Of a stretch of DNA of 64,000 nucleotides, positions 47,899-56,756 are shown one piece after another. Under the pieces are notes generated by a model. It was not told where the DNA came from. It searched no databases and saw nothing but the letters and a program-made list of their open reading frames with translations. The translations under genes were made by a program, and so were the position numbers. Source of the DNA: Staphylococcus pettenkoferi (GTDB lineage Bacteria; Bacillota; Bacilli; Staphylococcales; Staphylococcaceae); NCBI RefSeq assembly GCF_026659735.1, contig NZ_JANSKK010000013.1:1-64000 (forward strand), read 5' to 3'. Positions within the stretch are counted from its first letter, which is position 1, and each line of letters starts with the position of its first letter.

Positions 47899-48495
47899 AT
47901 GCTGATACCAATCATAGTCGACATAGTTGCAGTGTTCATCATCGTATTTGCTGATTTATATAGACAACACTACAAGAAATTAAGTTTCAATACGATTATT
48001 ATTTCGATGGCTGTGACTGGCTTAATCAATTTATTATTTATAAATAAATACAACTTTATTACTATAACGACAGTGGCTATGCTGTTAATATGGGCCGTCC
48101 TTCAATTCTATGTTGATAGAAGGAATGGCCATGCGCTCATACATACTCAACGCTTCATCGCCATCATCTTCGCGTTTGTCATGAGCTTATCTACGCTCCT
48201 TACTTACAAGATGAGTGAAGCGTCATATTATATGTCGTTACCTTACTTAGCGCCTACTGTCTTTCTTATCGGCGGTATTGTTCTCTTCGTAAGTACGTTT
48301 CAATATTCAGAGCGTAAGAAAGTGAAACCGATTCACCAACTTTCTTATCCAATGACTGTAGGCGAAATCATCATGGTTCTCTCTTTTGCGGTGATGACCA
48401 TCTTAACTCCTGTTTGGTATGTATTACTCATTATCAACTTATTATTCTGCGTATTTATTGTATGGTCGAAATTATTTTTTTCTAAAAATGATTAA
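47899..48495 (+). CDS. Multi-pass membrane protein of unknown function
   Basis: This 198-residue protein has about six hydrophobic helices with short basic loops (DRRNGHALIHTQR, YSERKKVKPIHQL). AGGAG lies shortly before the ATG. I recognise no family. It stands alone between queE and the GlsB-type gene, in the place where I would have expected part of the sae locus of S. aureus, but it does not resemble SaeP or SaeQ. Confidence 0.7.
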   Translation: MLIPIIVDIVAVFIIVFADLYRQHYKKLSFNTIIISMAVTGLINLLFINKYNFITITTVAMLLIWAVLQFYVDRRNGHALIHTQRFIAIIFAFVMSLSTLLTYKMSEASYYMSLPYLAPTVFLIGGIVLFVSTFQYSERKKVKPIHQLSYPMTVGEIIMVLSFAVMTILTPVWYVLLIINLLFCVFIVWSKLFFSKND

Positions 48496-48552
48496 CCCTA
48501 AAACTTTATGGGTATAATGTACCAGCATAACGTAGAAGAGGAGGTAACATTT

Positions 48553-48822
48553 ATGCATTTCATTATTATGCTTATCGTCGGTGGTCTCATCGGTTGGATC
48601 GCTGGTGGTATCGTAGGTAAAGATATCCCAGGTGGTATCATCGGCAATATTATTGCTGGTATCGTAGGTGCCGCTCTAGGTCAATGGATCTTTGGTTTAG
48701 TAGGTGCTAAAAACTTTGGTCCATCACTAGGTGGCGTCCACATTATTCCTGGACTTATTGGTACTATCGTATTAGTATTAATTGTTTCATTTATTGTTGG
48801 TAAATTACGCGGTAAAAAATAA
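48553..48822 (+). CDS. GlsB/YeaQ/YmgE-family small membrane protein
   Basis: The 89-residue, glycine-rich membrane protein matches the transglycosylase-associated family: GGLIGWIAGGIVGKDIPGGIIGNIIAGIVGAALG has the characteristic GxxxG-like spacing, and a basic RGKK tail ends it. Members are often stress-induced; no enzyme activity is established. The ATG at 48553 is chosen because GAGGAGGTAA precedes it; the in-frame start at 48508 would place that site inside the gene. Confidence 0.88.
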   Translation: MHFIIMLIVGGLIGWIAGGIVGKDIPGGIIGNIIAGIVGAALGQWIFGLVGAKNFGPSLGGVHIIPGLIGTIVLVLIVSFIVGKLRGKK

Positions 48823-48966
48823 CAATCGATGATGTACCCTTGTTGTTACCATTTTTAGGGACAATGACCATGACCTTATGTCATGATCAACTAATGAAAT
48901 GTTAACTTCAAGGGAATGAGGGCTAGAGGGCTATATACATAGTGTTCTGGTCCTTTTTCATGTAAT

Positions 48967-49016
48967 AAGGGCGCTCCTTTTCAGCGATCAACGTGTCTGA
49001 AAGGAGCGCCCTTTTA
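48967..49016. terminator. Strong bidirectional terminator
   Basis: AAGGGCGCTCCTTTTCAG (48967-48984) and CTGAAAGGAGCGCCCTTT (48997-49014) form an almost perfect 18-base stem. It serves the GlsB-type gene (+) and the glycosyltransferase gene (-). Confidence 0.93.
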
Positions 49017-49023
49017 TTATATA

Positions 49024-50070
49024 TTACACATGTGTATTTTCTTTCTTTTCGTTTGCCGTCTTTTCCTGAGTACGGCTTTTACCATTCAACATCTCCTGCA
49101 CCGCTTGTGCCTGCAAATCATCAGTATCAGGCTCGTTCAAATTGGAAGCCTGCACAATGTACTTCGGCCGCTTCTTCACCTCATAGTAAATCCGTCCGAT
49201 ATATTCACCTACAATACCGATTGAAATGAGTTGAATGCCGCCAATAAGTAATATCGCTGCGATTGTTGAGAAATACCCCGGCGTTTCGATGCCGTGGACC
49301 ATAATACTAATCAATATATAAATGATATACAACAAACTTAAGCCGAAGACGATGAGACCGAGATAGATCATAGCGCGTAACGGTTTATTATTAAAGGAAA
49401 TCAAACCATCAATGCCGTAATTCAACAATTTACTAAAGGACCATTTCGACTCGCCATCTTCGCGTTCGACGTTCTCGTACGTAAACACTTGGGTATGGTA
49501 ACCGATCCATGCGTAGAGTCCTTTAGAGAAACGATTCGTCTCGTCTAGCTGTGTGAGCGAAATCACTGCGCGTTGACTCAATAAACGGAAATCACCGACA
49601 CCGTCCTCAAGACGAATATCTTCCACGAAACGGTTAATCATCCGATAATACAATTTTGTCATCCACTTACGCGATTTGTTCTCTCCACAACGATTACGTT
49701 TCGCTATCACCTGATCATAGCCGTCCATATAACCTTGAATCATCTTCGGTATCAAATGAGGTGGATGCTGTAAATCTGCATCAATCATAACGACTGCATC
49801 ACAATCTGTACTGTGCTGATAACCTGCAATCATCGCAGATTCCTTACCGAAGTTGCGGCTAAAAGAAATAAATTTCACGTGTGAATCTGTAGTCGCTGCC
49901 TCTTGAATATAACTGATGGTACTGTCTTTACTTCCATCATCTATAAAAAGTAAATCATAATCGTAATGTTGACGCAGACTATCTGTTTCTAATATTTCTA
50001 TCAGTTTTTTATACGTTTTTAATATGACTTCACCCTCGTTGTAACAAGGTATAATGACTCTTACTTTCAT
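49024..50070 (-). CDS. csbB: Membrane glycosyltransferase, CsbB/GtrB type
   Basis: The 348-residue family 2 glycosyltransferase has the IIPCYNEGEVI opening, DDGSKDST, and the metal-binding MIDADLQHPP (DxD-like). Two C-terminal helices (about 228-252 and 265-290) anchor it. This layout matches polyprenyl-phosphate sugar transferases such as GtrB and Bacillus CsbB, which load a sugar onto undecaprenyl phosphate for transfer outside the cell; CsbB works with YfhO to decorate lipoteichoic acid. No YfhO-like gene is in the window, but ltaS is 9 kb away. Confidence 0.85.
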   Translation of the reverse strand: MKVRVIIPCYNEGEVILKTYKKLIEILETDSLRQHYDYDLLFIDDGSKDSTISYIQEAATTDSHVKFISFSRNFGKESAMIAGYQHSTDCDAVVMIDADLQHPPHLIPKMIQGYMDGYDQVIAKRNRCGENKSRKWMTKLYYRMINRFVEDIRLEDGVGDFRLLSQRAVISLTQLDETNRFSKGLYAWIGYHTQVFTYENVEREDGESKWSFSKLLNYGIDGLISFNNKPLRAMIYLGLIVFGLSLLYIIYILISIMVHGIETPGYFSTIAAILLIGGIQLISIGIVGEYIGRIYYEVKKRPKYIVQASNLNEPDTDDLQAQAVQEMLNGKSRTQEKTANEKKENTHV

Positions 50071-50316
50071 CTATTTAACACCTTTCACCCGTGGTTATCA
50101 TTACTTTATCAATTATAGAAATTCATTGACGACTCAAAAGTCACAGTTTTACAAAAACTTAAAGTTGAGTTAATAACCACATTACATACCGATTTAATTA
50201 TTGCAGAAATCAACTGATTTTAAAAGAAAAACTTGTTAATAAACAATATACTTTGTTTGTATGATGAGTTTACTGATGAAATGCTATCATCTACATAAAC
50301 AGTACAAGTGCTACAA

Positions 50317-50360
50317 AAATTCCACCAAAACAGGTCTGATAAACCTATTTGGTGGAATTA
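50317..50360 (-). terminator. Terminator after the aldo/keto reductase gene
   Basis: AAATTCCACCAAA and TTGGTGGAATTA form the outer stem with GGT/ACC inside. On the - strand a TTTTTGTAG tract follows. The remaining bases back to 50071 show no other clear element. Confidence 0.85.
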
Positions 50361-50384
50361 TTTGCTTCGAGTCATATTAAATTC

Positions 50385-51224
50385 TTATTTCAACGTACCG
50401 ATGCGGACCTCATCTGGATCTTTACCTTGTCGCGCACCTTGATCTAGACTATCAATTTCAGCAATATCAGTGAGTTCTAAGTTGAAATCAAGGATATCAT
50501 AATTCTCACGGATACGTTCAGGTGTCTTAGATTTCGGTATAATAATACGATTGTGCGCTAAGTGCCAACGAAGTACGATTTGAGCTGGTGTCTTATCGTA
50601 GCGTTCTGCAATATTCACCACTGTTGGATGATCTAACAAGCCACGATTACGCATCAATGGCATCCACGCCGTCACAGCAATATCGTGTTTATCGCAGAAA
50701 TCTTGTGTCTCTTGTTGATTGAAGTATGGATGACACTCAATTTGGTTTACAGCTGGTGTCACATCCGTTTCAGCCATTAAACGTTCCAAGTGATGTGGCT
50801 TAAAGTTACATACACCGATCGCACGTATTTTACCATCATGATAAAGTTGCTCCAAGGCTTTGTAACTTTCGATAAACAGTTCGTCCTCTTCACATGGCCA
50901 GTGAATGAGATACAAATCTAAATAATCCGTACCTAAATTCTCCAACGATTTCTCAAAGTAAGTTAACGTCTGCTCATATCCTTGGTAGTCGTTCCATAAT
51001 TTAGACGTGATAAAGAGACCTTCGCGATCGACACCTGAGTGCTTAAGGGCACGACCCAACGCTTGTTCATTTCCGTAAAAGTACGCTGTATCGAAAGCAC
51101 GATAACCCGCTTCAATCGCAGTCTCTACTGCCGTCTCCATTTCCTCGTCAGTAATCTTATAAACACCGAGACCAATCTTCGGCATTGGATAACCATTGTT
51201 TAAGTAATAAGTATCTTGAACCAT
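50385..51224 (-). CDS. Aldo/keto reductase
   Basis: This 279-residue TIM-barrel oxidoreductase uses NADPH to reduce aldehydes or ketones. The catalytic residues are visible as FDTAYFYGNE (Asp, Tyr), ITSKLWND (Lys) and LYLIHWP (His), and NADPH is bound by IIPKSKTPERIREN. It is close to the Bacillus YvgN/YtbE methylglyoxal reductase group, so detoxification is a fair guess. The ATG at 51224 has GTGAGGAGAG upstream; a longer start at 51251 would overlap that site. Confidence 0.9.
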   Translation of the reverse strand: MVQDTYYLNNGYPMPKIGLGVYKITDEEMETAVETAIEAGYRAFDTAYFYGNEQALGRALKHSGVDREGLFITSKLWNDYQGYEQTLTYFEKSLENLGTDYLDLYLIHWPCEEDELFIESYKALEQLYHDGKIRAIGVCNFKPHHLERLMAETDVTPAVNQIECHPYFNQQETQDFCDKHDIAVTAWMPLMRNRGLLDHPTVVNIAERYDKTPAQIVLRWHLAHNRIIIPKSKTPERIRENYDILDFNLELTDIAEIDSLDQGARQGKDPDEVRIGTLK

Positions 51225-51351
51225 ACGCTCTCTCCTCACTTTCATTCTCAACTCAATTTTGCCATGTTCGTCTTTAGAATGACAAGAAAGTGCTCTTCGC
51301 TCTCTGTACAGTAGCTGATATCAAGTATGATAAAAGTCAGTGATTATCACT

Positions 51352-51513
51352 TTATTTTGGGAAATATTTATTTTCTACATGTTCTTTCATCTTCTGCAGT
51401 CTTTTTTGATACGTCAAATCTGCTTTTAATTTTTCATTTTCCTGTCGAAGTTTCGCAAGTTCTTCTCGTTCTTCTGATGGGTGCACAGTATCTTTTCGTG
51501 AATGATTCTTCAT
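51352..51513 (-). CDS. Small coiled-coil protein resembling the C-terminus of an IS3 OrfA
   Basis: This 53-residue frame begins MKNHSRKDTVHPSEER and continues with a short coiled coil (ELAKLRQENEKLKADL, then TYQKRLQKM). The leucine-zipper style resembles the end of OrfA proteins of IS3-family insertion sequences, which lose their helix-turn-helix part when decayed. AGAGAGG lies about ten bases before the ATG, so it may still be translated. No inverted repeats or OrfB remain nearby. Confidence 0.55.
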   Translation of the reverse strand: MKNHSRKDTVHPSEEREELAKLRQENEKLKADLTYQKRLQKMKEHVENKYFPK

Positions 51514-51591
51514 TGGTAAAAGACCTCTCTTCCTAAGTTTTTGACTCTACAATCCACCTTACGTTTCTATTTAATCTTACCCCACCTGCTG

Positions 51592-51628
51592 AAAAAGCTC
51601 GAGTCAGAATGTTCATTCTAACTCGAGC
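51592..51628 (-). terminator. Terminator after mpfA
   Basis: GCTCGAGTCAGAATG (51597-51611) pairs with CATTCTAACTCGAGC (51614-51628) with one mismatch; on the - strand TTTTTC follows. Confidence 0.92.
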
Positions 51629-51672
51629 CTTTACCTACGTCATCGATTCAAACTTTCGACGCTTTCACCATT

Positions 51673-53019
51673 TTATTGATGGTCATCCTCTTCTTCGTCT
51701 TCATCTGTATGACGTGTTTCGTTATATTCATATTTTAAAATAACATTAATGATTTGATGATTATCGATTTCTGAAATAATCCAACGATCAAATATTGTAT
51801 CGACATAATCGTTCTGTTGTAAGTTGGTGTTGTGTGCTTGTAACCAACCTCCAATCGTATCGATATCCTCTGAATCTTCGAATTCGATGCCAAATTGATC
51901 TTGAATGTCATCTAGTAACACACGACCGTTGATTTGGAAGGTGTCGTCATTAATTTTAACAATATCGTTAACCTCGTCGTTATCGAACTCATCTCGAATC
52001 TCTCCGACAATCTCTTCCAAGATATCTTCCATCGTTAAGATACCTGCTGTACCGCCATACTCGTCAATGATGAGACTCATATGTACGTGCTCACGCTGCA
52101 TGCGAATCAATGCGTCGCTAATACGTGTCGTTTCAGAAATCATCGGAAGTTCGTGAATGTAGTTGCTAATGCGAATCGCTTCACCAGAGGCGTACTCCGT
52201 AAGAAATTCTTTAACGTTGATAAAGCCTTTCACATGGTCTTTGTCGCCATCTTCTGTAATAGGATAACGTGTAAATTGGTGTTCTTTAATCGTTTCAAGC
52301 AACTCTTCAACGTTGAAAGGTTCATTCAACGTCGTCACTTGTGTACGCGGAACCATAATATCTTTGGCGTGACGCTCATCAAATGAGAAGATATTCTGCA
52401 TATATGCGAGCTCAGTTTGATTGATTTCACCGCCATTATAACTATTATTAATGATAATCTTAATTTCTTCTTCTGACATCGCATCGTTGTCTGCATCTGG
52501 ATCTACACCCATGAGACGAATGATCAAACGCGCAGAGCCGTTCATGAGCCAGATAAGTGGTTTCATAATCATACCGAAGTAGTAAAGCGGACGTGAGTAA
52601 ACGAGTGCGAGTTTCTCTGTATGTTGAATCGCGATAGACTTCGGCGCAAGCTCACCCAGTACGACGTGCAAATAAGTCACTAAGATAAACGCGATGATAA
52701 ATGCGAGCGTCGTCTGCACAGGTTCAGGCATCGGGAAGAGGTTAAAGAGCGGACTGAGGATCTTCTTAAAAGTCGGTTCCCCTAGCCAACCTAATCCTAA
52801 AGATGTCACTGTAATACCAAGCTGACAAGCAGATAGGTAATAATCTAAATTGTGAATCATCTTACGAACGACTTTCGCACTGCCGTTACCTTCTGCTGCT
52901 AATTGTTCAATTCGTGTAGATCTTACTTTCACTAGCGCAAACTCAGAACCTACAAAGACAGTAGTTAATGCAATTAACAGAATAAAAATAATTAAACTAA
53001 TTATGGTCGTTGTTTCCAA
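51673..53019 (-). CDS. mpfA: CNNM/CorC-type magnesium exporter MpfA
   Basis: The 448-residue protein has an N-terminal CNNM (DUF21) membrane domain of about 190 residues with the [17 protein letters not shown] signature and [13 protein letters not shown], two CBS domains (about 205-330), and a C-terminal CorC_HlyC domain (IGGWLQAHN). S. aureus MpfA exports Mg2+ and is the close homologue. It starts with TTG, set by AGGGG six bases upstream; a stop codon lies just before it, so no longer start exists. Its leader has unusual structure, described separately. The acidic tail EDEEEDDHQ is typical. Confidence 0.92.
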   Translation of the reverse strand: METTTIISLIIFILLIALTTVFVGSEFALVKVRSTRIEQLAAEGNGSAKVVRKMIHNLDYYLSACQLGITVTSLGLGWLGEPTFKKILSPLFNLFPMPEPVQTTLAFIIAFILVTYLHVVLGELAPKSIAIQHTEKLALVYSRPLYYFGMIMKPLIWLMNGSARLIIRLMGVDPDADNDAMSEEEIKIIINNSYNGGEINQTELAYMQNIFSFDERHAKDIMVPRTQVTTLNEPFNVEELLETIKEHQFTRYPITEDGDKDHVKGFINVKEFLTEYASGEAIRISNYIHELPMISETTRISDALIRMQREHVHMSLIIDEYGGTAGILTMEDILEEIVGEIRDEFDNDEVNDIVKINDDTFQINGRVLLDDIQDQFGIEFEDSEDIDTIGGWLQAHNTNLQQNDYVDTIFDRWIISEIDNHQIINVILKYEYNETRHTDEDEEEDDHQ

Positions 53020-53150
53020 TTAATTCCCCTAATTTAGGGATTCACCTCCAAATTGATCAGTGCCACAATGTGGTTTCCATAAGCCTAGATTACGTGTATA
53101 ACTATGATATTGATTCAACGTTAAATCCTTCCCATTGTAGCACCTCCCTA
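53020..53150 (-). promoter_or_regulatory. mpfA leader with two miniature reading frames
   Basis: On the - strand a GGGAGGTG site leads to the tiny frame at 53121-53135 (Met-Gly-Arg-Ile). The frame at 53057-53080 (METTLWH) begins like MpfA itself (METTT). A strong GGAGGTG at about 53041-53047 is followed by the small palindrome CCCTAAATTAGGG (53027-53039) and then the TTG start. This may be a translation-based control leader. Confidence 0.35.
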
Positions 53151-53229
53151 AAAAAGACGTATTGTATCCATAATAGCATATTTCTAAACAATTTTAATAG
53201 TATATCACACTAAAAAGTTGGCTTTTACA

Positions 53230-54381
53230 CTAGAACTCGTGAAGCTCGCCACCTTTAATCGTTGCGATAACTTCAGTGTGCGTGCCCGTAATTACGATGT
53301 CTGCATCTTTTCCTACAACAAGACTGCCCTTACTGCTATCCACACCTAATGCACGTGCTTGGTTCAAGCTCGTTACACGCCACAATTCTTCAAGGTTCGC
53401 ACCCGTAAACTGTTTCAAATTCTCTAAACCGTCGTTCATACGTAGTATACTTCCAGCAAGCGAACCACTCGCCAAGCGCGCTTCAGAGCCTTTAACGTGC
53501 ACGTTCTGTCCACCTAAATCGTATTCACCTTCAGGCATACCTTTCGCACGCATCGCATCTGTGATGAGATAAAAATGCTCGTTACCTTTCTGTTTGTACG
53601 CAATCGCCACAGCTGCCGGATGCGAATGAACACCGTCAACGATGATTTCTGTAGCGAGATGATCATTCGCCCAAGCTGCACCAAAGACGCCAGGGTTACG
53701 ATGTTCAAACGGCGTCGCTGCATTATAGAGATGAGTGATATGTTTCGCACCATGTTCAACCGCTTCATTCGCCTCATCAAACGTCGCTACTGTATGCCCC
53801 ATTGAGAAGATAATGTCATCATGTAGTGCTTCTAACGTTTCATGTGCACCTTCAACTTCTGGCGCGAACGTAATAATCTTGATCAATTGATTCGCAACAT
53901 CTTGAAAATGACGAATCTTCTCTACGGATGGACGTTGCACATAGGCTGGATTCTGCGCTCCCACTTTATGTTCCGAAATAAATGGCCCTTCCAAATGTAC
54001 ACCTAAGATTTCTGCTTCTTCTGTAGAAGATTGTTTATCTTTATAAGTAGCAATCGTACTGAGCGCACGTTCGACGTTCTCATCGGATTGCGTCATCGTC
54101 GTCGCTAGGAAACTTGTCGTACCTTCACTCAAGAGATTCTGTGCTAAGTGCTGTAAACCTTCTTCTGAAGCGTCCATGGCATCCTTGCCATATCCGCCAT
54201 GGATATGAATATCGATGAAGCCAGGTAAGATATCGTGACCTTGTGCGTCGTAAGTCTTCAACTCACCTGTATACTCACCAGAGGCAATTTCTGCTATCTT
54301 GCCATTTTTGACTACCAAGTAGCCGTGATTGATCACTTTATCTTCTGTATAAATTTTGCCGTTAGTAATGACATATTCCAT
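53230..54381 (-). CDS. nagA: N-acetylglucosamine-6-phosphate deacetylase
   Basis: NagA removes acetate from GlcNAc-6-phosphate in amino sugar use and cell wall recycling. The 383-residue amidohydrolase shows the metal motif GFIDIHIHGGYGKDAMD, GVHLEGPFISEHKVGAQ, the GHTVATFDEA and HITHLYNAATPF histidine strands, and the catalytic Asp in LITDAMRAKG. It lies downstream of fruA in the same direction but is separated by 337 bases holding a family B repeat, so it probably has its own promoter. nagB is not in the window. Confidence 0.95.
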   Translation of the reverse strand: MEYVITNGKIYTEDKVINHGYLVVKNGKIAEIASGEYTGELKTYDAQGHDILPGFIDIHIHGGYGKDAMDASEEGLQHLAQNLLSEGTTSFLATTMTQSDENVERALSTIATYKDKQSSTEEAEILGVHLEGPFISEHKVGAQNPAYVQRPSVEKIRHFQDVANQLIKIITFAPEVEGAHETLEALHDDIIFSMGHTVATFDEANEAVEHGAKHITHLYNAATPFEHRNPGVFGAAWANDHLATEIIVDGVHSHPAAVAIAYKQKGNEHFYLITDAMRAKGMPEGEYDLGGQNVHVKGSEARLASGSLAGSILRMNDGLENLKQFTGANLEELWRVTSLNQARALGVDSSKGSLVVGKDADIVITGTHTEVIATIKGGELHEF

Positions 54382-54460
54382 AATTTGACCTTCTTTGTGT
54401 TTAGAGTAGTAACTTTATTTTACAATAACATCGTAAGCGACGCATCTCTCTAGTTAAAAA

Positions 54461-54608
54461 AGGGGAGCAAGACAGCAATCTATCTGATTGCGTAGTCTTG
54501 CCCCCGCAAGGATGACTAGCATGGTCAATAGCTGGTAAGCCATTGAACGTGCAGTCAGCTACTGCGTACTTAATTTATTTAGTACTAACAGTAGCTTATT
54601 CTCTTTTT
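54461..54608 (+). repeat. Family B triple-hairpin repeat, copy 2
   Basis: The first hairpin GGGGAGCAAGAC...GTCTTGCCCCC has the inner arms CAATC/GATTG in place of AAATT/AATTT in copy 1, keeping the pairing. The second hairpin (GATGACTAG...CAGTCAGC) is followed by AGCTACTGCGTACT with AGTAC-TAA-CAGTAGCT as the third. It fills the nagA-fruA gap and ends in CTCTTTTTT. Confidence 0.8.
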
Positions 54609-54718
54609 TATCGTTACTAATTTATTGACGTTCTAAATTTTCTCAACATCTTCCATTACTTTCAATACTTACTATCATTTTACAAAAACTATTTGCCTTT
54701 AAAAACTTACTACATTAA

Positions 54719-56665
54719 CTATTCGTCCATAGCTTGAGATGCTTGGATTTCATCTTCAGAGAGTTTCGGTTTAATAATACCGTAGATAATCGCGCTGACT
54801 AACGCACCGACCACGATAGCTAAGAGTGTTTGAAGTGAGTGACCAAAGTCTGTACCAAATACGACGAAGATACCACCGTGTGGCGCTCGGATCGCTGAAC
54901 CGAGTCCTAAAGCAATCGCACCACCGATACCTGAACCAATCATCATAGATGGAATGACACGGATCGGGTCAGCTGCCGCAAACGGAATCGCACCCTCAGT
55001 GATGAAAGATAAGCCCATCACATAGTTCGGAACGATAGAACCGCGTTGTGCTTTCGTAAATTTCTTACGGAAGATGAGCATTGCTGTCGCAAGTGCAATC
55101 GGTGGCACCATACCGCCGACCATTGCAGCAGTAATAGGTGCTGTATTCCCTTCGATTAACGCTGCAGTCGCAAAGACGTAGGCTGCTTTGTTGAAAGGAC
55201 CACCCATGTCAATCGCCATCATCGCACCGACGACGAGACCGAGTATCATCGCGTTAGCACCTGATAAGCTGTTTAAACCGTGAAGTAATAAGTGGTTTAA
55301 CCATGCTGCAGGTGGATTGACCACATAAATCAATGCTAAACCTGTAATCGTTACAGATAAGATTGGATAAATCAATGTAGGTTTCAAACCTTCAAGCGCT
55401 TGTGGAATACGACTGAAGAGCTTTTTAATACCTTCAGTTAAGTAACCTGCTAAGAAACCTGCGATAATCCCGCCGATAAATCCAGAATCGCCAGATACGG
55501 CAAGCATACCACCTACTAAACCAGCAGCGAAACCAGGTTTGTCGGCAATACTACGTGCGATGTAACCAGATAAGATTGGGATGATAAGTGCAAAGGCACT
55601 GTTTTTACCAATGTTCCATAACTGTTCTGCAAACGGAATATATTCTTTGCTCTTAGGATCAAAGGAGTTCGTACCCATGAGGAAGACGATAGCCATCAAG
55701 ATACCACCAGCGATAACGAGTGGCAACATATTGGACACACCGTTCATCAAGTGTTTGTAAATCGTCTTACCGACACTTTGTTTCTCATTTGTAACGCCGC
55801 TCGTGTTCTTGCTATCACCACGTGCAACGAACGGCTGACGTGATGTATCTTGAGCCATGTTAATTAACTCTTCAGGACGTTTAATCCCGTCAGCTACTGG
55901 AACTTCTACGACATTCTTGCCGTCAAAGCGATCTGTTTCAACATGCACATCTGCTGCAACGATGATTCCAGTGGCTTTCTCGATATCCTCGCGTGTGAGT
56001 CGATTCTTCACACCGCCAGAGCCATTTGTTTCCACCTTAATGTTGACATCCATCTTGCCTGCTTGTTTCTTCAAGGCATCACGTGCCATGTACGTATGTG
56101 CGATGCCTGTTGGACAAGCAGTGACTGCGAGTATATAAGGTTTCTCTTCTTCGCCTGCAGGAACGCTACTCGCATCTTCTGAAACTTCTTCTGTTTCCTC
56201 GTCAGTGGCTTCGTCATCCGCTTTATTAATAATATTCAATACTTCTTCTGGCGAGTTAGCTGCAAGTAGTTCAGCACGTACTTGGTCATCCATGAGTATG
56301 CCAGATAATTTCGCTAAGGCATCCAAATGCGTTTGAGCGCCGCCAGCAGGTGCTGCAATCATAAAGAAGAGGTGTGCAGGTTGCATGTCTAAACTTTGAT
56401 AATCTACACCTGCTTGGGATTTACCGAAAGCAATCGCAGGTTGTTCTACTGCTTCTACTTTCGCGTGAGGAATGGCAATACCTTCACCAATTCCTGTTGT
56501 GCTTTGTGCTTCACGATCAAAAATTGCTTGTTGATATGCTGCTTTGTCATTCAATTTCCCTGCTTGGTCGAGTTGATCAACCAATTCATTAATCACACCG
56601 TCTTTGTCTGAAGCTGATAATTCCATAGCAATGGTGTCTTTCGTTAATAATTCGGTAATTCTCAT
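54719..56665 (-). CDS. fruA: Fructose PTS enzyme IIABC
   Basis: FruA imports fructose and releases fructose 1-phosphate. The 648-residue protein has IIA first (phospho-His in GIAIPHAKVEAV), a Glu/Asp-rich linker, IIB (Cys in AVTACPTGIAHTYMA), then a IIC membrane domain of about nine helices, ending in an acidic tail. The ATG at 56665 gives the usual opening MRITELL and has GGGAGTG eight bases upstream; the earlier in-frame start at 56719 would add 18 unusual residues. It is the last gene of fruRKA. Confidence 0.95.
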   Translation of the reverse strand: MRITELLTKDTIAMELSASDKDGVINELVDQLDQAGKLNDKAAYQQAIFDREAQSTTGIGEGIAIPHAKVEAVEQPAIAFGKSQAGVDYQSLDMQPAHLFFMIAAPAGGAQTHLDALAKLSGILMDDQVRAELLAANSPEEVLNIINKADDEATDEETEEVSEDASSVPAGEEEKPYILAVTACPTGIAHTYMARDALKKQAGKMDVNIKVETNGSGGVKNRLTREDIEKATGIIVAADVHVETDRFDGKNVVEVPVADGIKRPEELINMAQDTSRQPFVARGDSKNTSGVTNEKQSVGKTIYKHLMNGVSNMLPLVIAGGILMAIVFLMGTNSFDPKSKEYIPFAEQLWNIGKNSAFALIIPILSGYIARSIADKPGFAAGLVGGMLAVSGDSGFIGGIIAGFLAGYLTEGIKKLFSRIPQALEGLKPTLIYPILSVTITGLALIYVVNPPAAWLNHLLLHGLNSLSGANAMILGLVVGAMMAIDMGGPFNKAAYVFATAALIEGNTAPITAAMVGGMVPPIALATAMLIFRKKFTKAQRGSIVPNYVMGLSFITEGAIPFAAADPIRVIPSMMIGSGIGGAIALGLGSAIRAPHGGIFVVFGTDFGHSLQTLLAIVVGALVSAIIYGIIKPKLSEDEIQASQAMDE

Positions 56666-56756
56666 CTTGTTCACTCCCAACAATGATTGTTCAATTTCAA
56701 TATTCGTGTTCGTCTTCACTGTGTGCGTTCGTCTCGATTACCTTGTGCCGAAGCAG

